Assembly: GCA_015472025.1 (NCBI GenBank)
Contig: BNHL01000001.1
Coordinates: 372,001-436,000 of the forward strand
Length of the DNA stretch: 64,000 nucleotides
Direction of reading: 5' to 3'
Source of the DNA: Cytophagales bacterium WSM2-2
GTDB lineage: Bacteria; Bacteroidota; Bacteroidia; Cytophagales; Cyclobacteriaceae
Shown piece by piece: positions 53,160 through 63,100 of the stretch. A model generated the notes under the pieces. That model did no database searches. It was given only the letters and a program-made list of their open reading frames with translations, and was not told the origin of the DNA. Each line of letters begins with the position of its first letter. The first letter of the stretch is position 1. The position numbers and the translations under genes are program-made.

Positions 53160-55553
53160 TTATTCATTTCGTAAACTATCTACCGGGTTGGCCTGGGCTG
53201 CATACCATGTTTTTAATCCTACGGTAAACCAGGCGAGCAACAGCGATACTAAACCTGCGGCTGCAAAAATCAATACGCTCAGCGAGGTGCGGTAGGCAAA
53301 TTGTTGCATCCACTGATTGAGAAAATAAAAGCTGGCCGGAATAGCGATAGCAACACTGATCAAAACCAGTTTGATAAAATCCTGTGACAGCATATTGGAA
53401 ATCTGCATCACAGATGCGCCCATCACTTTGCGGATACCGATTTCCTTAGTGCGCTGCTCTGTGCTGTAAGATGCCAGTGCATACAAGCCAAGGCATGCAA
53501 TGATGATGGCGATAGAAGAAAATGTCATCACGATCTTTGCAAGCCGGTTATCAGACTCGTAAAGCTTTTGAAGATACTGGTCTATGAAAACATATTCGAA
53601 AGCGGTCGGAACAATTTTATCGTAAGTTTCTTGCAACGAGGCCATGGTGTTCCTCACATCGTCCGCCTGTATTTTCACCAGCAAACTGGCGTACGTTTCG
53701 GATTGAGCATTATGAAAACAATAGGCCTCAATGGGTTGGTATAGTGACTCGGTATGGAAATCTTCCATGACTCCCACGATTTCACTTCTCTGTCCGTCAA
53801 AAATTCTCGCCTGCTTTCCAATGGCCTCCTCGGGAGTCAGTCCCAGAAAATCCACACAGGTTTTATTGACCACCACTTGAATGGTCGTATCAGTATCCTG
53901 CTTTTCAGGAAGTGTCTTTCCGGCAAGCAGCTGGATATTAAGTACGTCCAGGATTTCCGGAGTAGCGCGGTTTGTTGAAATGGAAATTCCTTCACCTTTG
54001 CCATCCATCGGCAGCAAGGTCCTTCCGCTTGCACCCTGACCGGGGTAAGCCTGCGCCTTGCAAACTTTCGAGACACGCGCAAGAGATTCAAATGCTGTTT
54101 TCACTGCGTTAACCTTGTCGCGGTTTCCCGCTCCCGACACCCGGATCGAAACAACCTGCTCGGGTTTGTAACCAAGATTTTTGCTTTGAATAAATTGCAG
54201 CTGCCGGTAAAGGCCAATCGTGCAAATAATTAAAACAATGGAAGCCGAAAACTGAAGCACCACCAAAGTCTTACGCAAGAGAGGATATCCCTTCACGCCT
54301 GCTGCCGACTTCAATACACTTTTCGGAGCAAATGAGGAAAGATAAAATGCAGGGTACAATCCCGCGATAAGGCTCAATACAAAAAGTAAAATGACAGACA
54401 CTGTCCAGAATATTGGCTCAGCAAGGAAAGCCGAGTTGATTAATTTTCCGGTGATCATATTGAAAAGCGGCAGCAGCGTTAGAAACAACATCACCGAAAT
54501 GGTCATCGCAATCAGGACAAATGAAAAAGTTTCAAAGAAGAACTTAAAGGCGAGTTGATACCGTGAAGCGCCTAATGTTTTGTTGATGCCGATTTCTTTT
54601 GCTCTTCGCTGTGCCTGCGCAGTTGACAAATTCATGTAGTTGAAAGCAGCTATCAGAAGAACCACCAAACCCAGCAGTCCGAGAATTTTTATTTGTTTGA
54701 CATCACCACCTGCCGTTGCTCCCGACATTTTTTTTATGCCAGAAGAATAGAGGTGCAGATCTTTTAACGGAGTAAGGCTAAGGGTGTACCACCGGTCCTC
54801 TTTGGGGATATTGGATGTGAGCATCTTTTCCAATTTCACATCCACATCGGCGGGCGAAGCATTGGAATGCAGCAAAAGCAACGATTGGAAACTCGCATTT
54901 CCCCAGCTTTGAGATTGTGGCCTTCCAAACCAGTTGGACTGAAAAGCAGCAATCATTTGAAACGGGAATTGCGAATTGGCCGGCTGGTCCCGGAAAACAC
55001 CAATTACTTCCAGGTCAATCTTGTTGTCCACTTTCAGCATTTTTCCAATCGCCTGCTCGTTCCCGTTAAAATATTTTTTCGCTGATGACTCACTGATGAC
55101 AACGGTATTTATTTTTGAAAGAGCTCCTTTGGTGTCACCCGCCACAAAGGGAACGGTGATAATGTCAAACAATTCGGGGTCAGCCCAAAAGAAAAAACGC
55201 TCTGAAGATTTCATTGCATCTGTGGATACAAAAGCCAGGTCACCAAAATTGTGATGAAACAATCGAGCGGCTTTCTCCACTTCCGGAATATCTTTAGCGA
55301 TTGTAGGGACTACTTTATTGGGGGTAGCGCTCCACCGTTCCGCCTGGCCGTCACCACGCTTGACATTTGCTGTCACCTGGTAAATACGGTCTACCTTTTC
55401 ATGATAACGGTCAAATGAATATTCATCTGCTACATACAGCCCGATAGCGAGAACACAGGTAAGCGCCACTGAAAGACCAAGCAAATTGATTAGACTGAAA
55501 GCCTTGTAGCGCGCGAGGTTTCGAAAGAGAACAAGAAGGTTATTGTAAAACAT
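53160..55553 (-). CDS. ABC transporter permease, MacB/FtsX type (copy 5)
   Basis: The product is 797 residues. FtsX1 reads RRAKEIGINKTLGASRYQL, where Asn replaces the Arg that is otherwise invariant in the 'GxRKxxG' coupling-helix motif. FtsX2 keeps QRTKEIGIRKVMGASVMQI, and it ends NPVDSLRNE. The substitution sits in the cytoplasmic helix expected to contact the ATPase, so the two halves may couple differently. The gap to copy 4 is 23 bases, suggesting one mRNA. Confidence 0.85.
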   Translation of the reverse strand: MFYNNLLVLFRNLARYKAFSLINLLGLSVALTCVLAIGLYVADEYSFDRYHEKVDRIYQVTANVKRGDGQAERWSATPNKVVPTIAKDIPEVEKAARLFHHNFGDLAFVSTDAMKSSERFFFWADPELFDIITVPFVAGDTKGALSKINTVVISESSAKKYFNGNEQAIGKMLKVDNKIDLEVIGVFRDQPANSQFPFQMIAAFQSNWFGRPQSQSWGNASFQSLLLLHSNASPADVDVKLEKMLTSNIPKEDRWYTLSLTPLKDLHLYSSGIKKMSGATAGGDVKQIKILGLLGLVVLLIAAFNYMNLSTAQAQRRAKEIGINKTLGASRYQLAFKFFFETFSFVLIAMTISVMLFLTLLPLFNMITGKLINSAFLAEPIFWTVSVILLFVLSLIAGLYPAFYLSSFAPKSVLKSAAGVKGYPLLRKTLVVLQFSASIVLIICTIGLYRQLQFIQSKNLGYKPEQVVSIRVSGAGNRDKVNAVKTAFESLARVSKVCKAQAYPGQGASGRTLLPMDGKGEGISISTNRATPEILDVLNIQLLAGKTLPEKQDTDTTIQVVVNKTCVDFLGLTPEEAIGKQARIFDGQRSEIVGVMEDFHTESLYQPIEAYCFHNAQSETYASLLVKIQADDVRNTMASLQETYDKIVPTAFEYVFIDQYLQKLYESDNRLAKIVMTFSSIAIIIACLGLYALASYSTEQRTKEIGIRKVMGASVMQISNMLSQDFIKLVLISVAIAIPASFYFLNQWMQQFAYRTSLSVLIFAAAGLVSLLLAWFTVGLKTWYAAQANPVDSLRNE

Positions 55554-55575
55554 ACGATTAGGTTTTTACTTTAGT

Positions 55576-57999
55576 TTACTCACTTCGCAGGCTTGTGACC
55601 GGGTTTCCTGTGGCCGACTTAGCTGCATGATAACTCACCGTAACAAATGCTAAAACCAGTGAAGCGAATCCTGCCAGAGCAAATAGCTGCCAGCCAAACT
55701 CAAACCGAAATGCATAGTCCTCCAAAAATTTCAGCGATCCATAGTAGGCCACAGGGCTCGCGATAACAAAGGCCAGAAGCACCAATTTTAGAAAATCAGT
55801 GGAGAGCAATAGCACAATGCTGCTGACCGTAGCGCCCAATACTTTTCTGATACCGATTTCTTTGGTGCGTTGTATCGCTGTAAAAGACACCAGCCCGAAA
55901 AGCCCGAGACAACAAATGATGATTGCAATCGTCATGGCCGTTGCCGTTAGTTTTGACATCCTTTGCTCGGTCTCATAAAAACGCTTGATCGTATCATTCA
56001 CAAATTCATATTTGAACTCAAGGTCCGGGTAAATTTTTTTCCAGGTCGCTTCTATTTTAGAAATTGATTCCTGAAATTTTTCACTGCCGTCTCCGTTGGT
56101 CATCAGCTTAATGCTAAACCTTCTCATCAGGTCCGGGTTTTCAAGGATCATCACCGGTTTAATATGATCATGAAGGGAAGCCGTATGAAAATTTTTAGCC
56201 ACTCCGACAATACTGTAAGCCTTCTTATTTTGCCACAACTCTTTACCTATCGCTTCGCTTGCGCTCAGGCCCAGTTCTTTTACAAAAGCTTCATTGATAA
56301 CAACTCCTTGTTTTGCATCGGAGGGCAATAAGTTGCGGCCTGCGATCAGTTCTATCTCATACAAAGGCATGTACTTCTCGTCACCAAACTTGAAGTAACT
56401 CTCTGTTTTAATTTCTTCTTTACCGTTTTTATAAACCAGGAAAGCCGAGCGGTATTCCTGGGCTGAAGGAGGAGCGCTGCACAAGGATAATTCGGAAACG
56501 CCAGGGAGTTGACTGAGTTCTCCTTTGAGCGTCATCTTTTTGTCATCCACATCTTTCCGCGGAGTACTCAAATAAATAATAGCATCCTTTTTAAACCCGA
56601 GGTCTTTGTTGAGCATGAAATTGATTTGTGAAATGATCACCATAGTTCCAATGATCAGAAGCTGGGCAAATCCAAACTGGAATACAATTAGCCCCTTGCG
56701 CAAATAAGCAGTACGCGTATTTGCACTATTGACGTAAGCCTGGTTCTTCAATGCAAGGGCAGGCAGGAAAGACGAAAGAACAAAGGCAGGGTAAGCGCCA
56801 GCCAAAATCCCTACGATCAAAATTATTCCTGCAAAAAATAACACGAGTGCAGGCTCCGTAAAATCAAGTGCAACACCTGACGGGATAAAATCACTAAAGA
56901 AGATCAGGCCCATCTGGGCAAGGGGAATCGCCAGTATAACTGCAACTGCTGATAAAAAAATACTCTGCACCAGGAAGTGCCATGTCAGTTGGCCTCGTGT
57001 ACTTCCCAACACTTTGCGCACGCCTACTTCCCTAGCTCGCCTTGCAGCCTGGGCAGTTTCCAAATTGATAAAGTTAATAGCCGCAATCAGCAACAGGAAA
57101 ATGGCAACAACAGACAAAGTAGTCAGAGTGCCTTTGTGTGCAGGGCTACGCCCGCTGTCAAATGTGCCAAGCTCACTGTTGTAGTGAAGATCGTGAAGCG
57201 GCTGAAGCCGGTGTACCGTTTTACCATCTTCTTTTTTAATGGTTTCATCATATCGCTCAGATATTTTTTGCAACTGTGTTTCAATCGATGAAATATCCGT
57301 AGCGGCAGATGTTTTTATAAACAACAGGTTACCGCTACTGGTACCGTTTACATCAAAAATAGTTTTCAGGAAACTCTTTTTAACTGTAGCCAGAGATATG
57401 AAATCAGTAAATTCAAAATCGGTGCGATAGCGCAGGGGCTTTACAATACCGGATACAAATAATATCAATGAATCTTCATAATGGATTTCGCGACCGATGA
57501 CAGCCTTCATATCATCTGTGCCGAAGTATTTTTTTGCTTTTTCACTGGTGAGCACCACTTGCATGGGTTCTGCCAGTGATCTTTGTGGGTCGCCTTCGAT
57601 CCACTCATAGCCCTGGATCAGTTTAAAATAATCAGGTTCTGTAATTGCAATATTCTCCGACTCAAAATCTGTCTTATTTTCTGGCACCCGTACTTTGGCG
57701 CTATAAGTACTCATGGCTACCGCATTTTCAAGACCAGTAAGCTGTTCCTTTATCATCGTACGTACGCTGATCTCAATGCCTCTCGTGGCATATGGATACT
57801 GGCCAACCTGGGTACTGTGCACTCTGAATATCCGCTCAGCATCAGGAACCTGTTTATTGAAACTCAATTCAAATTGTACAATCAGGAAAATAACCAGGCA
57901 AGAACTGATGCCCACCGTAAGACCAAAAACATTAATAACAGAGTGGAGTTTGTTGTTTACCAAACTGCGCCAGGCGATGATAAAATAATTTTTAAGCAT
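55576..57999 (-). CDS. ABC transporter permease, MacB/FtsX type (copy 6)
   Basis: The product is 807 residues and the closest relative of copy 3 (shared features given there). FtsX1 has RRAREVGVRKVLGSTRGQL and FtsX2 QRTKEIGIRKVLGATVSSI; it ends NPVTSLRSE. The periplasmic domains differ more from copy 3 than the TM parts do, as expected if the periplasmic parts set substrate or partner specificity. The gap to copy 5 is 22 bases. Confidence 0.85.
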   Translation of the reverse strand: MLKNYFIIAWRSLVNNKLHSVINVFGLTVGISSCLVIFLIVQFELSFNKQVPDAERIFRVHSTQVGQYPYATRGIEISVRTMIKEQLTGLENAVAMSTYSAKVRVPENKTDFESENIAITEPDYFKLIQGYEWIEGDPQRSLAEPMQVVLTSEKAKKYFGTDDMKAVIGREIHYEDSLILFVSGIVKPLRYRTDFEFTDFISLATVKKSFLKTIFDVNGTSSGNLLFIKTSAATDISSIETQLQKISERYDETIKKEDGKTVHRLQPLHDLHYNSELGTFDSGRSPAHKGTLTTLSVVAIFLLLIAAINFINLETAQAARRAREVGVRKVLGSTRGQLTWHFLVQSIFLSAVAVILAIPLAQMGLIFFSDFIPSGVALDFTEPALVLFFAGIILIVGILAGAYPAFVLSSFLPALALKNQAYVNSANTRTAYLRKGLIVFQFGFAQLLIIGTMVIISQINFMLNKDLGFKKDAIIYLSTPRKDVDDKKMTLKGELSQLPGVSELSLCSAPPSAQEYRSAFLVYKNGKEEIKTESYFKFGDEKYMPLYEIELIAGRNLLPSDAKQGVVINEAFVKELGLSASEAIGKELWQNKKAYSIVGVAKNFHTASLHDHIKPVMILENPDLMRRFSIKLMTNGDGSEKFQESISKIEATWKKIYPDLEFKYEFVNDTIKRFYETEQRMSKLTATAMTIAIIICCLGLFGLVSFTAIQRTKEIGIRKVLGATVSSIVLLLSTDFLKLVLLAFVIASPVAYYGSLKFLEDYAFRFEFGWQLFALAGFASLVLAFVTVSYHAAKSATGNPVTSLRSE

Positions 58000-58040
58000 T
58001 GAAATAAGTTATGAGTGATTTGGAATTATGTGATTTAATA

Positions 58041-60470
58041 TTATTCACTTCTTAGACTCTCGACCGGATTGCCCGTAGCCGATTTCACCGACTCGAAGCT
58101 CACCGTAATTAAAGCAATGGCCAGTGCCACCAACCCAGCCAGTACAAACACTGGCAACCCGATATCAATCCGGTAGGCAAAACTCTCCAGCCATTTGTCC
58201 ATGGTCCACCAGGCCAGGGGCACGGCAATCACAAAGGCAATCATCACCAGCTTGACGAACTCCGCAGACATCATCCCCACAATCTGTTGCACACTGGCGC
58301 CCATTACCTTTCGTATCCCGATCTCTTTAAATCTTCTTTCGGCCATGTAGGAAGATAAACCATAGAGACCGAGACTGCAGATAGCCATCGCGATAAGCGC
58401 GAAACTCGTAATGATGTTCGATACCCTCCGGTCATCATCATATTGCTTTTGAATGTTCTGGTCCAGGAAAGAATATTCAAAAGGAGTATCATTCACCTGC
58501 GATTTCCAAATTTCTTCAATTGACCGAATCGTCTTTTCAAAATTGACAGTTGAAACAGAGGCGATCATGAATTCATAGCGCTTGGTGCTGTCGGCCATCT
58601 CAAACAACACGGGATTGATTTCTTCGTGAAGGGAGGTCTGGTGGAAATCCTCCATCACACCGATGACTGTATAATCATATTTTTTTCCTAGCCAGTCAAA
58701 GTGAAGGTTCTGGCCTATTATTTTCTCAGGAGAACTAAACCCAAGCTTGGATGCCGAGGTGCGATTCAATATCAGTTTCGCCTGGCTGTCCATGGCCCGG
58801 TTTTCAGTAAACGTGCGTCCCGCCAGCATTTTCATGTCGAGCATTTCAATGTAGCCCGCATCCACAAAGTTGCGCCTGATGTCGACCGCGTTGTCCATGT
58901 TACCTCCATCGCGATAAAACATCATGTCACTGAATATGGGCGAACCAGGCACATAGATTGCTCCCGAAACAGAATTAACATTGCTATTGTCCTCGAGTTG
59001 CTTTTTCAGCGCATCATACTTGTTGTGAGTTTCGTCCGTGCGCAGTGGCAACACAATCTTCGCTTTTGTATCAAACCCCAGGTTCTTCTCTTGCATGAAC
59101 TTCAGTTGTCCCGTGATAATAAATATGCCGCATACCAGGGCAATGGCAATCATAAACTGAAATACTACGAGGCCTTCGCGCAGTCTCCCGGAAGCGTTTC
59201 CTATTTTCAATTTTCCTTTCAGAACTTCTGCAGGCTGAAATGATGATAAGTAAAATGCCGGGTAGCTGCCTGCTACAAGACCTGTAACGATAGTCAGTAC
59301 GACAGCGGCTCCAACGAAGTAAACGATATTGGCGCCTTCGAAAGTGATATTCTTTGCTGTGAGATTATTAAAGAAAGGCAAAGCGAGTTGAACAATGACA
59401 ATGGCGATGATAATAGAGAATACAACGATCAGCATGGCTTCTCCCAAAATCTGCCCGATGAGGGAAGACCTGAAGGCGCCCATTGTTTTGCGAATACCTA
59501 TCTCAGCCGCACGCTTCGTTGCCTTGGCAGTCGAGAGGTTCATGAAATTGATGCACGCGATCAGTAAAATAAAAACAGCGATCGATGCCACGACATACAA
59601 ATAAGTAATGCGTGGGCTTTGTCCCACATCCGATTTCAAATAAATATCACGGACCGGTTCGAGTGAAAGCGTTTTGTGAAGGCCTAGCGCTTTCATCGCT
59701 TCTTCTCCATGCTTCAGCAAGACCTCGTTCATCTTCTTTTCAACAGCCACCTTATTGTGACCGGGAACAAGTTTCAGGTATGACGGAATAAAATTATTTC
59801 CAGCCCACTGTTTTGCTCCTTCCGTGCGAATCCATTCACCCCACCCCGCACTTGTCATCGAAGTGAAAAAATTGGCATCAATATGACTTTTGTACGTTGG
59901 CACAAACACGCCTGTAACTCTGTATTCCCGGGGTGTGCCCCCCATGCTCACAGAAATGGTTTTATCCAGCGCGGATTCATTTCCGAAAAGCTTTTTAGCC
60001 AGCTTGTCACAGATCACAATCGAATTGGGATGCGTGAGCGCCTGCGAAGCTTTGCCTTCCGTCAGGTTATAGGAAAAAAGATTAAACAAAGTGGAGTCGG
60101 CAATAAACCCGTTCGTTTCATAAAAGAGATTTTCGCGATAGCGGATCAGGCACTGAGTAACTCCGGGAGGACTAAGAACGCGAGCCGCATCTTCAACGTC
60201 AGGAATTTCTTCCTTCATGGCCATCGCGATAGGAGGAGAAACAGATCCAAGCGTAGTTAATCCGGAAAGCTCGGTCTGAAAAGTAGTGACTATGCGATAA
60301 AGGTCTTCTGAACGCGTATGGTGCTTGTCATAACTGATTTCGTCTTGTATATATAGAGATAGCAACAGGCAACACGCCACTCCCAACGCAAGACCGAAGA
60401 TGTTAATCACGGAGTAGACCTTGTTCCTTGTCAGGTTACGGAGGGCTACAGTTAAATAATTTTTTAGCAT
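58041..60470 (-). CDS. ABC transporter permease, MacB/FtsX type (copy 7, first gene)
   Basis: The product is 809 residues. It is first in the array, so the operon promoter is expected in 60471-60746. FtsX1 contains KRAAEIGIRKTMGAFRSSL and FtsX2 RRFKEIGIRKVMGASVQQI; it ends NPVESLRSE. The gap to copy 6 is 41 bases. As in the other copies, no nucleotide-binding domain is fused. Confidence 0.85.
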   Translation of the reverse strand: MLKNYLTVALRNLTRNKVYSVINIFGLALGVACCLLLSLYIQDEISYDKHHTRSEDLYRIVTTFQTELSGLTTLGSVSPPIAMAMKEEIPDVEDAARVLSPPGVTQCLIRYRENLFYETNGFIADSTLFNLFSYNLTEGKASQALTHPNSIVICDKLAKKLFGNESALDKTISVSMGGTPREYRVTGVFVPTYKSHIDANFFTSMTSAGWGEWIRTEGAKQWAGNNFIPSYLKLVPGHNKVAVEKKMNEVLLKHGEEAMKALGLHKTLSLEPVRDIYLKSDVGQSPRITYLYVVASIAVFILLIACINFMNLSTAKATKRAAEIGIRKTMGAFRSSLIGQILGEAMLIVVFSIIIAIVIVQLALPFFNNLTAKNITFEGANIVYFVGAAVVLTIVTGLVAGSYPAFYLSSFQPAEVLKGKLKIGNASGRLREGLVVFQFMIAIALVCGIFIITGQLKFMQEKNLGFDTKAKIVLPLRTDETHNKYDALKKQLEDNSNVNSVSGAIYVPGSPIFSDMMFYRDGGNMDNAVDIRRNFVDAGYIEMLDMKMLAGRTFTENRAMDSQAKLILNRTSASKLGFSSPEKIIGQNLHFDWLGKKYDYTVIGVMEDFHQTSLHEEINPVLFEMADSTKRYEFMIASVSTVNFEKTIRSIEEIWKSQVNDTPFEYSFLDQNIQKQYDDDRRVSNIITSFALIAMAICSLGLYGLSSYMAERRFKEIGIRKVMGASVQQIVGMMSAEFVKLVMIAFVIAVPLAWWTMDKWLESFAYRIDIGLPVFVLAGLVALAIALITVSFESVKSATGNPVESLRSE

Positions 60471-60591
60471 GGCTGATTCTGTGTTACTGGGTTAGCTGAT
60501 TCTCTAAATGTCCGGTCACTGATTTCCAAGGATGATGCCACCTAAAAAGCCCTCATTTCAAGTCAAATAATAGGTTATCATCGCTCTTTTA

Positions 60592-60617
60592 CGGACGAAA
60601 GTGAACTAAACCGTCCG
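60592..60617. repeat. Inverted repeat between divergent operons
   Basis: CGGACG at 60592-60597 and CGTCCG at 60612-60617 are perfect inverted arms 14 bases apart, in the region between the permease array and the pyrophosphatase gene. They could be an operator for either transcript. Chance is possible at this length. Confidence 0.3.
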
Positions 60618-60682
60618 CAATCGGTCGATAGGGAATGCAAGGAATTTTAAAAGATTCGACCCCGCCATTTCATGATTTTGGT

Positions 60683-60690
60683 TAGTTTTG
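60683..60690 (+). promoter_or_regulatory. -7 box TAGTTTTG for the pyrophosphatase gene
   Basis: A perfect TAnnTTTG lies 56 bases upstream of GTG 60747, giving a leader of about 50 bases. A clear -33 TTTG at the usual spacing is absent. Confidence 0.5.
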
Positions 60691-60746
60691 CAGCCGCTTT
60701 TTACATCGCATTTAAGTTGTAGTTATCATATAAACCTTTAATTCCT

Positions 60747-62927
60747 GTGAACACCGTACTTTTTCTAATTCCAGCTATTGGCCTTCTTGGCTTAATTGTA
60801 ACAGCATTCAAATCTTCGTGGGTAGTACTGCAAGATGCCGGTGAAGCTAAAATGCAAGAGCTTGCCGGGTATATTGCCAGTGGTGCTATGGCATTCCTCA
60901 AAGCGGAATGGAGGATTTTGGGAGTCTTTGCATTGATTGCCTCCGTCTTGTTAGGCTGGTCTGGCACTTTGATTGAAGAATCCAGCCCTATCATTGCTAT
61001 CTCCTTTCTTATTGGTGCACTTCTTTCCGGCCTCGCAGGCTTCATAGGCATGCGTATCGCCACGAAAGCAAACGTGCGCACAACACAGGCAGCCCGTACC
61101 TCTCTGGCAAAAGCCTTGGATGTTTCTTTCACCGGAGGTTCGGTGATGGGAATTGGCGTTGCCGGTCTTGCTGTATTGGGATTGGGCGGACTGTTCATCG
61201 TGTTTTACAAATATTTTGTTCCTGAAGGAGCCGACATCACTGGCGCAGATATGCGCAAAGCGATCGAGGTACTGGCGGGTTTCTCATTGGGAGCTGAGTC
61301 CATTGCACTCTTTGCACGTGTAGGTGGCGGTATCTACACCAAAGCTGCAGACGTAGGCGCTGACCTTGTTGGAAAAGTAGAAGCCGGAATTCCTGAAGAC
61401 GATGTGCGCAACCCTGCCACTATCGCTGACAACGTGGGCGATAACGTAGGTGACGTAGCCGGTATGGGTGCCGATTTGTTCGGCTCTTATGTAGCCACTA
61501 TCCTGGCAACAATGGTGCTTGGACAGGAAATCGCTGTGGTTGATAATTTTGGTGGTCTCTCTCCTATCCTGTTGCCGATGGTTATCGCAGGCCTGGGGTT
61601 GATCTTCTCTATTATCGCAACCTGGTTTGTCCGCATCAAAAAAGAAACTGACAGTGTACAAACTGCTTTGAACATCGGTAACTGGTCATCGATTATCATG
61701 ACAGCTATCGCTTCTTATTTCGCAGTAAACTATTTGCTCCCTCAAACGCTTCAGCATCGCGGAGTTCCATTCACATCAAATGATGTTTTCATTTCAATCG
61801 TTATTGGTTTAGTAGTAGGAACGCTGATGAGCATGATCACCGAGTACTACACTTCTATGGGCAAGCGTCCGGTGAAATCAATTATTAAGCAATCCGGTAC
61901 AGGCCACGCCACTAACATTATTGGCGGGCTTTCAGTAGGTATGGAATCTACTTGCCTTCCTATCATTGTTCTGGCTGCCGGAATTTTAGGTTCTTATGCT
62001 TTCGCAGGATTATATGGTGTATCTATAGCTGCTGCCGGAATGATGGCGACAACTGCTATGCAATTGGCCATCGATGCATTCGGCCCGATCGCTGACAACG
62101 CAGGTGGTATTGCAGAAATGAGCCAGCTCCCGGAAGAAGTGCGTCACCGCACCGATAACCTCGATGCCGTTGGAAACACAACTGCTGCCACCGGAAAAGG
62201 TTTTGCTATTGCTTCTGCCGCTCTTACTTCACTTGCCTTGTTTGCCGCTTTCGTAGGAATCTCCGGAATCACGGCCATCGATATTTACAAAGCTCCTGTA
62301 TTGGCTGGTCTCTTCGTTGGTGGCATGATCCCTTTCATCTTCTCGTCCCTGGCGATTGCTGCCGTAGGCCGTGCCGCTATGGATATGGTGAACGAAGTTC
62401 GCAGACAGTTCCGCGAAATTCCAGGTATCATGGAATACAAGGCTAAGCCTGAATACGAAAAATGCGTAGCTATCTCAACGAAAGCCTCATTGCGCGAGAT
62501 GATAGCGCCTGGCGCTATTGCATTATTGACTCCTGTAATTATAGGATTTACTTTCGGCCCGGAAGTATTGGGCGGAACGCTGGCAGGTATTACCGTTTCC
62601 GGTGTGTTGATGGGAATTTTCCAATCGAATGCCGGTGGTGCATGGGACAACGCGAAAAAATCTTTTGAAAAAGGTGTAGAGATCAACGGCCAGATCTATT
62701 ACAAAAAATCAGAACCACACAAAGCCTCTGTAACAGGTGACACGGTCGGTGATCCTTTCAAAGATACTTCCGGTCCTTCCATGAACATCCTTATCAAATT
62801 GTCTTCCATTGTAGCGCTGATCATTGCACCTCACATTTCCACTGTGAAGCACACGGCACACGTCAACCAGCCTAAGATGGAAATTGAGAAAATAGAAAAG
62901 GTCGGCCCGATGGTCGAACAGAAATAA
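60747..62927 (+). CDS. hppA: K+-dependent-type membrane-bound pyrophosphatase
   Basis: The product is 726 residues, the usual length, starting at GTG 60747. Family motifs are intact: [18 protein letters not shown] and [19 protein letters not shown] with [16 protein letters not shown] (about 193-247), the substrate and Mg-binding loop. The [10 protein letters not shown] motif (476-485) has Ala at the position where K+-independent enzymes have Lys, so K+-dependent activity is expected. It pumps Na+ and/or H+ across the inner membrane with pyrophosphate energy. About 16 TM helices are expected from the family. Monocistronic, with a strong terminator. Confidence 0.95.
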   Translation: MNTVLFLIPAIGLLGLIVTAFKSSWVVLQDAGEAKMQELAGYIASGAMAFLKAEWRILGVFALIASVLLGWSGTLIEESSPIIAISFLIGALLSGLAGFIGMRIATKANVRTTQAARTSLAKALDVSFTGGSVMGIGVAGLAVLGLGGLFIVFYKYFVPEGADITGADMRKAIEVLAGFSLGAESIALFARVGGGIYTKAADVGADLVGKVEAGIPEDDVRNPATIADNVGDNVGDVAGMGADLFGSYVATILATMVLGQEIAVVDNFGGLSPILLPMVIAGLGLIFSIIATWFVRIKKETDSVQTALNIGNWSSIIMTAIASYFAVNYLLPQTLQHRGVPFTSNDVFISIVIGLVVGTLMSMITEYYTSMGKRPVKSIIKQSGTGHATNIIGGLSVGMESTCLPIIVLAAGILGSYAFAGLYGVSIAAAGMMATTAMQLAIDAFGPIADNAGGIAEMSQLPEEVRHRTDNLDAVGNTTAATGKGFAIASAALTSLALFAAFVGISGITAIDIYKAPVLAGLFVGGMIPFIFSSLAIAAVGRAAMDMVNEVRRQFREIPGIMEYKAKPEYEKCVAISTKASLREMIAPGAIALLTPVIIGFTFGPEVLGGTLAGITVSGVLMGIFQSNAGGAWDNAKKSFEKGVEINGQIYYKKSEPHKASVTGDTVGDPFKDTSGPSMNILIKLSSIVALIIAPHISTVKHTAHVNQPKMEIEKIEKVGPMVEQK

Positions 62928-62943
62928 CATTAAGTTTCTTTAG

Positions 62944-62981
62944 CAAAGAAGGCTGTTCTAACGAGCAGCCTTCTTTGTTTT
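62944..62981 (+). terminator. Intrinsic terminator of hppA
   Basis: A perfect 12-bp stem CAAAGAAGGCTG/CAGCCTTCTTTG with a 10-base loop is followed by TTTTC, 17 bases after the hppA stop. Confidence 0.9.
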
Positions 62982-63100
62982 CACCCAAACCGGAAATCAG
63001 CCAACTCACCAGAATTAAAGCCACTCGCCTTATTCTACATTAGAGCTAGCTTAAAACTTTAATACTTTGATTGTCATCTTAATCGAAACAGTACAAAACC

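Noticed and set aside
58701..59243. 180-residue plus-strand ORF inside permease copy 7
   Set aside because: It is antisense to a well-supported permease gene and has no independent support.
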